DNA of 64,000 nt from Nyssa sinensis (taxonomy: Eukaryota; Streptophyta; Magnoliopsida; Cornales; Nyssaceae), in NCBI GenBank assembly GCA_008638375.1, contig CM018033.1, positions 13,235,380-13,299,379 of the forward strand, written 5' to 3'. The translations under genes and the position numbers were made by a program. Within the stretch, counting starts at the first letter, position 1. Every line of letters starts with the position of its first letter. Positions 22,859 through 35,600 of this stretch are shown here, one piece after another. The notes under the pieces were generated by a model. That model saw only the letters and a list, made by a program, of their open reading frames with translations, searched no databases and was not told the DNA's origin.

Positions 22859-23656
22859 ATGGGAGGTGTAGAGGATGACGAACCACTGTCAAAACGTGTG
22901 AAAGTATCATATGGAGAATTGAGAGGTCTTTTGAACAGTACACCTTTTAGGGAGCTTGCAACTTGCTCATCGAGTGACTCGATGGCTCGGCCCCTAGCAT
23001 CCCAAGGGGATGAAGAGATGGTTGGTTCTAGAAGAGTTATCAAAAAAGAGGAATTTGTTCGTATCATAGCCGAGGCATTATATTCTCTTGGCTTTGAGAA
23101 GACTGGATCACTTCTAGAGGAAGAGTCAGGAATATCATTGCACTCCTCTGTGGTAAATTTGTTTATGCAGCAAATTCTTGATGGTAATTGGGATGAAAGT
23201 GTAGCCACATTACATAAAATTGGTCTAATGGATGAAACAATCATTAAGTTGGCATCTTTTGTAATACTAGAGCAAAAATTTCTTGAACTTTTGGCCGGAG
23301 AAAAGGTTATGGATGCTTTGAAGACATTAAGGACTGAGATTACACCTCTTTGCATAAATACTAGTAGACTCCGGGAGCTTTCTTCCTGCATTGTGTCTCC
23401 TTCTCAGTGTGCACTTGTTGGGTTTCCTGGTCAAGATATTGCGAGGACAAAGTCTCGGCCAGAACTACTGGAGGAATTGCAGAAATTGCTTCCTCCAACA
23501 GTTATGATACCAGAAAGAAGGTTGGAACATCTTGTTGAACAGGCTCTTAACTTGCAATTAGATGCTTGTATGTTTCATAATTCTTTGGATAGTGAAATGT
23601 CATTGTACACTGATCATCAATGTGGTAAAGACCAGATTCCTTCTCAAACGTTACAG
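22859..23656 (+). CDS. WDR26: WDR26-like coding exon 1 (residues 1-266)
   Basis: Encodes the acidic/basic N-terminus, LisH, CTLH and the linker up to [15 protein letters not shown]. The donor is CAG|GTTAGA at 23657. The open frame runs 11 codons into the intron before a stop, which marks the exon end. Confidence 0.93.
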
Positions 23657-26600
23657 GTTAGACATGTTTTCTCATATGAGGATAATTAAATGTTTTTAAT
23701 TCTTTTGCCTAAGAATACTGTGATAACCTTGGAGTTGTTCCTTCAATGATGAAGCTTATCATCTTTATAGCATCTATATTTATGGTACATATAACTTGCA
23801 TTTCAATTTTCAGGATATTACTGACACTTTCTCTATTTGTGTAGTTTCTGTATAGATAAGATCTTTGCCAGTGTTATGTGGATCTATGATATAATCAGTC
23901 ATTCAAGTTCCTTTGTGTAGTAGATATCTGTTCATATGCTTTAGATATATTTAACTGTAAATTACTGGTTAAAACTCTGGATATCTGAATTCTGGATATA
24001 GGAAGTGGCATGAAGTATTTTACAAATGCTTCGCGTAGGAGACAATTTCTTTTTTGATATATATATATATATATATTTTTTTTTTTTTTCATTTTTGACT
24101 GGCTAACAAAAAGAAATCATTTACTCTTGAGTATGAATAAAGTTCTAGGATGCTACTAGTCAAAGGGAGGTCAGCAAACCAATCTTGCACCAACTACGAG
24201 TGAGGTGAGGAGGTAATTTGGGTGTTGCATAGAAGTTATGGGCCTTACATGGAATGATCCGGTTGAAGCTTTAGTATTTTCTTACGAGTTTGGGGAATCT
24301 GCGTCTCTAGGACTTAAGATTAACAGTTGACTAATTGTCAATGTAATTGGTGGGTGTGGTGGGGGGCATTATTTGGGTTAGTTTTTAGGATGGTACATAA
24401 TATCACAAGGTAAGGGGCCGTTGCTCAGTGCAATGTAAGAATGCTTGGGCTGCCAAGTGCGAGAATCGGAGTTAGAGTATGAGAGCAGCCACTTTGTGCA
24501 AAAATAATGTTGAAAAGTTTTGGTTTGTCTTCGGTCTACCCCTCCTAGTACCTTGTTTAAGCAGGACCTACATAATATCACAGGGCATGTTTCCAAAGAC
24601 AGAATATTCCACTTTTATCTTTATGGTTAGAAAAGTATAATGGGGGACGGGTATTATAGATGGTGGATTTGTTACTTTACTAGGAAAAGAAAGGCGGCAA
24701 ATAATGTTTACTTCAGAATATTCCACTTTTATCTTTATGGTTGGAAAAGTATAACGGGGGACGGGTATTATAGATGGTGGATTTGTTACTTTACTAGGAA
24801 AAAAAAGGCGGCAAATAATGTTTACTTCTTATTGAATGAAAGAGATTACAACAATATATAGAGAGAAAGAAAACCCTAGACTATCCAAAAGACAAACATA
24901 CCACTATTATAAATAATACACCACACTCAACCCCCCCCCCCCCCCCCGCCCACACACCAAAAAAAAACTCATTATGCGAGACCAGAGAGTATTGAAAGCT
25001 TTGTTAAGTAAGCATCGAAAACAAGCCAAAGTGTGAACGTTGTTGAAGAAATTTGCAAGTTGTCTAGAGGAAGAGACAAAAGGTAAAATAATGGTGCTCA
25101 GTTGAAGATGCTGACTAACAAAACAACAATCAATCTTTATATTTTTCATTTGATCATGAAAGATAGAATTGTGAGCAATCTGGATAGCACTCTAATTGTC
25201 ATAGTTGTAGTTGGAGATGGAAGAACAACACCCATATTGGATTGAAGCCTACGAAGCCAAACAATCTCAACAGTTGTATATGCCATAGCACGATACTCAG
25301 CCTTAGCAGTAAAATGAGCAATAACTAGTGTTTCTTACTTTTTTTAAGAAATAAGAGAATCAATCAGAAACACACAAAACTAGTGATGGACTCACGATCA
25401 ATAACATTCCTAGCCCAATCGACATCAGCATAGACATGCAAAGTCAAAGATACAGTAAAAGACAATAGTAAGCTCTGGAAAATGGTGCCTCGTACATACC
25501 ATAAGATACAAAGTAATGTAACCGAATGAGCAGTGTGAGGAGCTGAGACAAATTAACTAACAGCATGAACAACGTACACAATATTTGGGTGAGTAACAAT
25601 AAGATAAATCAAACGACTTACAAGTTCATGGTACAATGTAGGATCATAAAAAGGAACACCATCAAAACTTGAGAATTTGTCATGCAACTCGATAAGAGTA
25701 TCAACTATCTTATGATTTGTCAATCGAGCATGATGAATAAGCTCATTAGCATACTTAAATTGAGATAAAAGATAGCCTTTAGAAGAAGCAACTTCAATAT
25801 TCAAGAAATAACGTAGAGGACCCAAATTCTTCATTTCAAACTCTAGTAAAAGGTGTCGCTTCACTTTGTTGTTAGCGGCAGTATCATGACTAGTGATGAT
25901 CCTATCATCCACATGTAATCAGAGAATAACCAAGCCATGGGTAGAACGACGAACAAATAGGGCAGGATAATTGGCATTAGAAACAAAACCTATTTGAGTA
26001 ACAACAGATTGAAAACGTTCATACCAGGCTCGAGGAGCTTGCTTCAGACCATAAAGAGCCTTATGCAAGTGACAAACATGACCAGAGGGAGGAGAAAGAC
26101 CAAGAGTTGGGTGCATATAAACCTTTTCATTGAGATACCCAATCAAGAAGGTTTTTTTAAAATCCAACTGAAATAGAGGCCACTAGATGAACTACAACAA
26201 CATAATTCAAAATACAGACATAGGTCATTTTAGCGACAGGAGCAAATGTTTCCTCATGGTGAACATCATATTCTTGAGATAACCCTTTCGACACTAATTG
26301 AGCTTTATAACGCTCAAGGGCATCATTAGAATGAGTTTTAACCTTTTAAACCCATTTGTAACCTATAACATTTTTATATGCAAGCAAGGAACTAAATCAC
26401 AAGTACTAGTCTTATGAAGAGCTGCCAATTCATCTTGCATTGTAGTAATTCAATTGGGATCAGTACATGCCTCCTTATAAGACTGAGGCTCAAAATAAGA
26501 ATGAATAGAAATAAGAAAAGCACAATAAGGAGACAAAAAAGTATCAACAAAACCAATTCTCAAAGGCAAATGAAGACTTTGAAAAGCATACTGTCGTTCA

Positions 26601-29600
26601 AGTTGGTTGGAATTCCCAAGTGCAGAACTGGGGTCGACAGAGCTGATTGGCACAGAATGTGGAAAGCAACACTTCCCACAAGAATAGACTAGAGCCTAAG
26701 GAGGGAGAACTGAAGAATGAGATTGAGGGGACGAAGAAGCATCCACTGAAGAAGGGAGATCAGAAATATCAAGAAAGGAGATAAACTCATCATAAGATTC
26801 ATGAGGAAAATGATCAATATGCATGAGTTCATCTTAAGAGTTAGGGGTTACCTTAGAATGAATGGTGAAATATGGAATGTGCTCAAGAAAAACATGTCGA
26901 GAGAAGTTTTTTATGACATAGGATCATAACACTGATACCCCTTCTAGTTGAGGCGATACCCTAAAAAGACATAAAACAAAATGAGCATTGAGTTTATTTT
27001 GTTCACACTTAGGGAGACGAACAAAAATAGGTTGAATCAAAGACACGTAGAAGAGAGTAATTAGGAGATTTTTCAAACAACTTCTCATATAGAGAAGCTC
27101 TTGATAAGGGTGGTGTGGGCATACAATTTAAGAGATAAATTGTTGTAAGTAAAACTTCACCCCAAAAAATAGACCAAATAGAGGAAGAAAGGAGAAGAGC
27201 ATGAGCAATTTAAGAATATATATATGCGTACGCTTAGCAACACCATTTTGTTTAGGAGTACCTAAGCAAGATGATTGATGTATAGTCCCAAATGCATTTA
27301 TAAAATAGATGAAATCTTTCAACAAATATTTTCCACTCAAATCAAAACGAAGAACTTTTATGTTAGTTGAAAACTGACTTGGAATCATGGAATGGAAGTT
27401 GCGGTAAATTTGAAAGAAATCAGATTTATTTGCCATCATGATATACCCAACAATAGTGACTATAGTCATCAATAATGAAACATAATACATAGAGCCATCT
27501 TTGGTGGGAATTAGAGAAGGGCCTCACATATCAGTATGAACAAGAGTAAAAAGAAAAGTAGAAAAAGAAGAACTTCTATTAAAAGGTAAAACAAACATAT
27601 TGGCAAGTTTACATACACTATAAGCAAAGATGTCACTTGGAGTTGCCTTGCCCAAAATTCTAGAAGAAACTAAACTTTTTAGATGCTCACTCGACAAATG
27701 ACCTAACATTTCTATAAATAAAACTCACTATTATTCAGACAAAAAGAAGACTATATGGAAGAACTAGACTCTACAGGAATACGTAGGTTCTCCAAAATGT
27801 ATAAGTTACCAGTCCCAATATGTTTCTTTAGACTTCTGATTCTGAACAACACAACCAAAAGAAGGAAACACAACATCAAGTCTTGAATCGGAGAGCTGAC
27901 TAATTGACAAAAAACAAAATAGAAAATTGTGGAACCCAAAAAACATTAGGGATCAAAGGAGAAGAGGACAAATGAGAAAGAACAGATCCAATGGAACAAC
28001 ATGCATTGAAGAACCATTGGTGGTAACAACAGTTATAGGAGAAGATGGAGAGACAATTACCGGGAGAAGATAGGTTGGAAGTCATATGATGAGAAGAACC
28101 TGAATAAAATATCCAATTAGAAGATGATATATCTAAGATATTTGAACTTCTCAAACATGAATGAATGGTATATATAGTAGAGGCATGAGATTGATCCATA
28201 GTGGATGTACGAAACATAGACTGCAGTTGATTAATTATTGACTAAATAGTATTAGGAGAGATATTAGGGTTAGATGTTGGAGTTGCCAATGCTACATGAG
28301 GGAGAAAAGACATCCGAGTAAAAGAGTGTTGAGAAGAACACCCTTTTTGAATTCTATTGTTTGAAACCGACATGATTGGATTGCAAAAATATGAAAAAAA
28401 AAGATAAGAGTTGAATGATGATGAACAATTGTGATGAACAGTGTCGATGAAGAATAGTGTGAACACTGCCAATGAACAACAATGTGAATAGTGGTGATGA
28501 ACAATGTTGATGAATAGTAATGTGGACATTGCCTTTGTTTTCAAGTTTTTGTTTTGAATCAGAACAATAGTTAGATTAGAGTTGAGAAAGATGTGAAAAA
28601 ATGAGCAAAGAGACTTTCCACTGGATTAAATGTTCTTGAGTGGAACCTGAACTCTTAGTTTTGGGTTTTTAAAGAGGATGTATTCTCTGACGAAGCAATG
28701 CCTAATATATTATTCTTCGTATGACTCTTTTCTTTTCTTTTTTTTCACTCGATGCATTTTAGATGGACTAGGATAAAGTTAATGGTGGACAAGGTACTTT
28801 CTTTGACTTCTATACTGAGTTTTCAGGGGTGTTGAGAGTTTGGCGTGTATTGGAGGTGATTCCATGATCACGTCATGAGGGATCGGAACTGCAAGTGTGG
28901 TGGGATTGAGCCGTAAAGCCAATGTTCAATTGTTCAAGTGGCATCACAAAATAGTGGAAGATGACACATGTCCATTCTACGGTGATCATATTGGTCTCTA
29001 AGCTTTAGCTCGAGACCTAGAAAAAGGACATTTGTAAGGATATCTTTTCTTAGAGAGTTGATCTCAAGATACTTTCTTCTAGTGACTAGCCTCTCCTTTC
29101 GACTTTGATTTGTGCACCTTGTGCTGTCATCCTTTGATGTTGGCATTGAGATATTGAGCAGTACTACTCTTGACTGACTTGAGCTAATCTTTATCTGTGC
29201 TATGTTTCTTAGATTGAGCCAATGTTGGATCCCTACTCTAGCTCATATACACTTATGCTCGTGATTTTCATCCCACCACTTGATGAATGCCCAAGGCTAG
29301 AGCCATACCTTAGGAGGCTCTTAGAACTTAGTGCATGGCTATGGTGTGGTTCTCATGTTGTGCCACAGTCCTTTAATGGGATTCTTGAGATTATGTGGTT
29401 TAAAGGCTGATTTTGTTAGTTTACCAAAGTGTGCTTCGAATTGAGTTCCTGTGGTAGACTTTGGTCCTAGAGAAGATAGATTTATGACATCTATGGCACA
29501 TGATGTCACTTTCGTGATCCTTGGTATTAGGTGCTCTATGAGCATGTACGATCACTCATACACATACATTGCTTTCTCATTTGTGGTGTAACAATAAACT

Positions 29601-32600
29601 TAAAAGGTTATTGATATGCATGTTTTGACCTAGTTTGTCACATTCAAGTATTTGTTTTTTTAATCTTGTGACAGCTAGAAAGATATGTTTATTTTATATG
29701 TTAAAATAATAATAATAATTAAAAATGCAACTATAAATCCATCAGCAATAATTCACAAAAAAAGAGCAATGACAACTCTAATTTGTATCTCATTAATTTA
29801 TGAAATTACCACCAAAATGAATAGCATGCAGGTTATTAAATAATCCCCACATTTTTCATCACAATGTTTGAAAAGGAGAAAGCCCCAAATGAGTGACCCT
29901 TTATAAAGCAAAGCAAAAACTTCAAGATATTGAAATGTAAACCTTTTGGGACTTAAATTTTTTTGTTAAAAATATAAATTGATATTTGATGGAGAATAGG
30001 AAGGACCCCATGGGTTTGCATTTTTTTATTTATTTATCCTGAATGATATTATTACTTTTATATCTATTTTGGGATTTAGTTTACTTGTAATTTTTTGAAG
30101 AACTTATTTTATTTTGGTAAGTTCAATTTTAGAGTTTGCTTATATGTAGGGCTTCACATAATTTAATATTCAGTTTTTTAGAATATTGAATTAAATATAG
30201 AATATTAGATATTCTTTCTTGGGTTTTCTTGTGCACCCTCTTCCTTCTTCTTGCTTTCTCACCTCCTTTTTCTTGTCCTTCATCAATTGGTATTTATGAA
30301 GCACAGACACTCTATTTTGCCTGACGTATCCGTGTTACACGTTTGGATACGCGAAAAATTAGTGTCTAATTTTTTCGAATTTCGGACACGTCCTGGACAT
30401 GTTATAGACACGTTGACACACGTTTCAGACATGTTTTTGGATTTTTATTTTTTCTTTTTTGGAATTTTCCCCTCATTTTCTCCTCTTCTCCACTATTTTT
30501 TTTACACACAAATATATATAGTAGTTAACAAATTTATTTTGAAATTTGAATCATAAATGTTGATTATTAAATGAAATTCTTAAATTTTTATTTAATGCCT
30601 TTTTATTTTAATATATTAATAATATTTACGTGATATGTGTATTTTTATACCAATTTTGATTGAAATAATATTAAAATTTTATTATATAGGCATATAATAA
30701 ATATATTTAACGTGTCCTCAATGTATCTGTGTCCTACTTTTTTCAAAAATGTCGTGTCCGCATGTTCGTGTCATGGTATGTCCGCGTCCCATATTTGTAT
30801 CTATGCTTCTTAGATTGGTATTAGAGGTCAATTTCGATCCAATCATCGTTTATTCTTGATACTACCCTATTCGTCATTGTTTATTGTTATCCATCACCAT
30901 TCATCATTGTTGCTTCATTGTCACTGTTCGTCAAGCCCTCACACTAGAACCCTTGCCTTCCAACTTTTTCATTATCACTAGTTCATAGTGGTAGCATCAC
31001 CTTTGTGCGTCAATTACATCATTGGCAAGCTAACGTTATTGCAGGTCACTAGTTCATTGTTTTGCAATTTACTAGATCCCTCGCGTCATCATTCTTTATC
31101 ATTTGTTGTTGTAGATTTGACAACTCACAACCTTTAGTATCATTGCCTCTAATTGTCGCCAACATCACTCATCTTTGTTGCTTTATTGCTGTGATTGGCC
31201 GCTGCCACAATCGGACCACATTGTTAGAATCATCATCGAAATCACACCCTATTGTAGGTGTTTGGGGTTTGTTGTTGCTCTATCGTTGGGAGGCCATCAC
31301 AGTAAGCCATTTGCCTTTAATGTCGATGTCACAAAAGAAATATGAAGACCAAGAGTGGCGTTAGAAAACCAAGCTTTTGACTTGCGGTCCCATGACTCGA
31401 TCAAGATACTATACTTGACCTAGCTGCATTAAGTGATCTAGACAACCACCTAACCAAACTCACTCAAGACTTGGGATAGCAACGGGGCCTCCCGTCTCCC
31501 AACTTGATCCCAACCCTGTTTATATTGACAATTTGCTACCTCATCTAGAGGAATAGACACCAATCCCGCCGTTGCCCCTCCTAGTTTAATTATTAATGAA
31601 AAATTTATACATCAAATGGTAAAATATTATATAAAATTGTAACCCTAAGATTATATATACAGTTAGGGTATTTGAGGTATTATGGGAATATATGAGGACA
31701 TTTATGCAATTTTAGCAGCTAATTGGAGCAGTAGAGCCGTTGCTAATTTGTGCATTTATTAGTTCTCTCCAAAACCTCCCCACCTTGGTTAACCTTCAAC
31801 TGTACCTGTCCCATTAGGTGTGGGGTGGGGCGGGGTATTGTGCCATCCCTACTCAAAAGTCAAGACAGACCCGAAATGCCAAGAAGATGGACACCCATCA
31901 TTTACTTGCATCATGTGATGACCGAAATGAACTATGTTTGGATAACACTTTTAATGTACAAAATTTTGCATAAAAAATATATTCATTGCTTTATCAAGTT
32001 TCGAGATAATAGTATTAGTTTTTAATACTAGTCGTTTAGTCAATACTATCTCCAAATTTAGTTTATCAAAAAATTGTAAAATTTGAAGACATTTTAAATA
32101 AATGAAAAATCTCACTAAACAATCCCCCCCCCCCCCCCCCCCCCGCCCGGAGATTTGGCCTAGGATTTAGTTACTCTTTGTTTGGAGGTTCAATTATGCT
32201 AAACCTCCAATCGGTGTAAGGGTGAAAAAAGTAATTTAACTAATTAATAATAAAATAAGATTTTTTTTTAGAAAGTGATCATCTCAAGTTGTATATACAA
32301 ACAAAACCACTTGGAACTGTTAACTTTAATCAAAAAATTAGAGAGTAAAAGAGGCAAGAGGAAAATATCTTAATGGAAGTATATTCAAGTCTGGAAACTT
32401 ACAACACAATAGAAAAGAAAAGAGCCCTTTATAGTAGGGCTAAACAAAAGATACTGAAAAGACTATACTACCCTTAATGATGAGCTAATACACAGACTAA
32501 CATGCTAATTATTTTGACACCCTCCCTCAAACTCATGAGGTGGCAGTAGAAAGCATCGAGAGTTTGTCAAGCAGAAAGCGAAAGCGCAACACTATGTGGG

Positions 32601-35600
32601 ACTTTGTAAAGAAGTCAGCCAGCTGCAATGTAGAAGGGAGAAAGGGAAGAGAAATAGTGCCTAGCAGAAGATGATGGTGCACAAAATGACAATCAATCTC
32701 AATGTGTTTGGTACACTCATGGAAGACAGAGTTATGGGTTATCGGAATAGCACTCTTGTTATCACAATGCATAGGCGTAGAAGTAGGCAGAGAGACGCCT
32801 AGATCAACCAATAACCAGCAGAGCCAAACAACTTCAACTGTAGTTGTAGCCATGGCACAATACTCTGCCTCAACAGAAGAACGAGCAACAACCGTTTGCT
32901 TTTTGCTTTTCCAAGAAATAAGAGGGCTTCCCAGAAAAACACAAAAGTCAGTAGTAGACTTGCGATCCATAGAATTACCAGCCCAATCAGAATCAGAATA
33001 AGCACGAAGCTCCAAGGGAGAAGACGAAGATGGGAGCAAACTCTGGTGTAAGGTGCCGCGAAGATAGCGTAAGATGCGAAGAACAGTAGCCCAATGAACA
33101 GTAGTAGGAGAAGAGACAAATTGGCTGACAATATGAATTGCATAAGTGATATCAGAGTGTGTAATAGTAAGATAGACCAGACTATCAACAAGAGCTCGAT
33201 ATAAAGTGGGATCAGTCAAAGAACTCCATCAGAGGAATTATAACGAACATTGAGTTCCAAAAGTATCTTAACTGTCCTAGTGTCTAATGAGTTGGGCTTT
33301 CTGAATGACATCGGAAGCATATTTAGACTGGGAGAGAAGATAACCTTTAGGAGAATAGGCTACTTCAATGCCCAAGAAATAACGAAGAGGACCCTAAATC
33401 CTTCATTTCAAAATAATGTTGCAATTATGACTTTAACAAGGAAATCCCAACAGTATCATGACCAGTAAAAATCATGTCATCAACATATAGCAAAAGAACA
33501 ATACGACCGGTAAGAAGTTGAACGAAGGAAAAGAGCAGTCGTGATCACTCGTATGAAATCCGAGATCACAAATGATTGTAGAGAACTTCTCAAACCAAGC
33601 CCGAGGAGCTTGTTTGAGACCATACAATTCTTTGTTGAGTTTGCACACCTCTCCAGAGTGATGAGGAAGACTGGGAAGAGAAACCATAAACACTTCTTCA
33701 GTCAAGTCCCCATTTAGAAAGGCATTATTGACATCCATTTGGGAAAGATGCTAGTGGTGAACTGCTGCTACGACTATAACTGTACTAGTGGTGGTCATCT
33801 GGGCAATAGGAAGCAAAAGTCTCTTCATAGTCAATGCCGTACTCTTACACATATCCCTTGGCCACCAATTGAGCCTTGTACCGCTCAATAGAACCATCAG
33901 ACCAGGTTTTGATCTTGTACACCACTTACAACCAACTACACATTTATCGGAAGGCAAGGAGACCAACTCCTAGGTACCTATCTTATGTAAAGCAGAAAGC
34001 TCATCATTCATAGCCTGTTGCCAAAGAGGATCAACAATAGCCTCCTTATAGGAGGTAGGTTCAGAAAGAGCATCAACAGAAGTAAGAAAAGAACAAAAAT
34101 TAGTAGAATAACAAGAGTGAGAGAAACCAAACCGATCAGGACACTTACGAAGACGCTTAGGATAGCGAGAAGAAGCAGGATCCACGTTGTCAGAATCTAA
34201 CTGAGAAACAAGCGATGATGGCAGTGGAGTTGAATCTATAGAAGAAATAGTTGTGTTCCTGCGAGCATAAGTGTGAAGAATAGGAGGACGAACAATCGCA
34301 AAATTAGAAGAAAAAGGAACATCAAACACACTCACATATTTAACATAAGATTCAGGAGAAATATCATCAGGAAAGGGATCCAAATAAATGAGATCAAATT
34401 TGGGTAATGTGTGGGAACTAGAAAGAATAGAGAAAAAAGGGATATGCTCCATAAAAATCACATGGCGAGAGACAGAGTTTCTTAGCAATAAGATCATAGC
34501 ATCGATACCCTTTCTGTCCATCACCATAACCAAGAAAAACACACATTGCTGAGCGAGAAGAAAGTTTAGTATGGAAATTTTGAGAAAGAAGAACAAAATA
34601 AGTAGAACCAAACACATGCAAAGAGAAGTAGTCAGGAGACTTACCACACAAACGTTCAAAAAGAGAAACACTAGAAGTAACAATGGAAGGAATACGATTG
34701 ATTAAATGAACAATAGTAAGAAGAGCCTCCCCAAAAGGTAGTGGGAACATTAGTAGACAACAAAAGAGATCGTGTAGTTTGCATGATGTGGTGATGCTTG
34801 CTCTCAGCCACACCATTCTGCTCAGGAGTGTTTGCACAAGAGGACTGTTGGATAGTACCATCAGACCATAACATGTCTAAAAGAGCATTAGAAGAATATT
34901 CTCCTCCTAGATCACACCTAAAGCATTTAACAATAGCAGAATATTGAGTATGTATCATTGCACGAAAAGTAGTGAAAATAAAAAAGAATTTAAATCGACG
35001 TTTCATAAGATAAATCCAACAATAACGAGTATAGTCATCAATAAGGGAAATATAATATCGGGACCCTCCTTTAGTAGGGATAGGGGTAGGATCCCAAACA
35101 TTAGAATGAATAAGATCAAAAGGAGCAAAGGAAACAGTAGAACTTTTATTAAAAGGTAAGGCAATAAACTTAGCCAGTTTACATCCACTACAATCAGAAA
35201 TATCGTGACAATGCAAATTGCCTAAGCTACCAGCCGAAACTAAAAACTGCAAACGAGAACTAGAAATGTGGCCAATACGAGAATGCCACAAATAAAAGTT
35301 TGATGACTTAGAACTCAAATGAAAAGAAGACAAATCAACTAACGAAGCAGCCATGTCCAGAACATGCAATGCTTCTAACACATACAGTCCTCCCATTCTA
35401 CGACCTGTCCCAATCAGCTTCTTGGAACAAGGATTTTGCACAACACAGCCAGAAAAAGAAAAATGAACTTTATAACCAGAATAAAAAAGTTGACTAATAG
35501 AAATTAAATTCACAGTAAGTTGAGGAATATAATAGACGTCAGAAAGTGATAAGTGCGAAGAAACAATAGAACCAATACTAGCCAACGGCATAGGAGTGCC

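Larger units (their letters stand above)
24830..28680 (-). mobile_element. Ty1/copia retrotransposon remnant 1
   Basis: The - strand order protease, integrase, reverse transcriptase, RNase H is diagnostic of Ty1/copia. Its 3' side (24840-24930) reads like a copia LTR transcript end (TCTTTCATTCAATAAGAAG on the - strand). The polypurine tract is represented by an expanded G-run (24931-24947 as C on +). The 5' LTR, primer site and a gag gene are not recognisable. The outer borders are approximate. Confidence 0.82.

Noticed and set aside
22810..23391. 193-codon open frame on the - strand
   Set aside because: Antisense of WDR26-like exon 1; the + strand frame has clear LisH/CTLH homology.
28405..28530. 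CRISPR-like array
   Set aside because: Repeats are degenerate and not separated by unique spacers; the context is a plant retrotransposon.
28242..28544. 100-codon - strand frame as a copia gag N-terminus
   Set aside because: It mainly reads through a degenerate short tandem array and lacks gag features.
29222..29410. 62-codon frame as a small gene
   Set aside because: It overlaps the dispersed repeat copy A, and copy B has no matching open frame.
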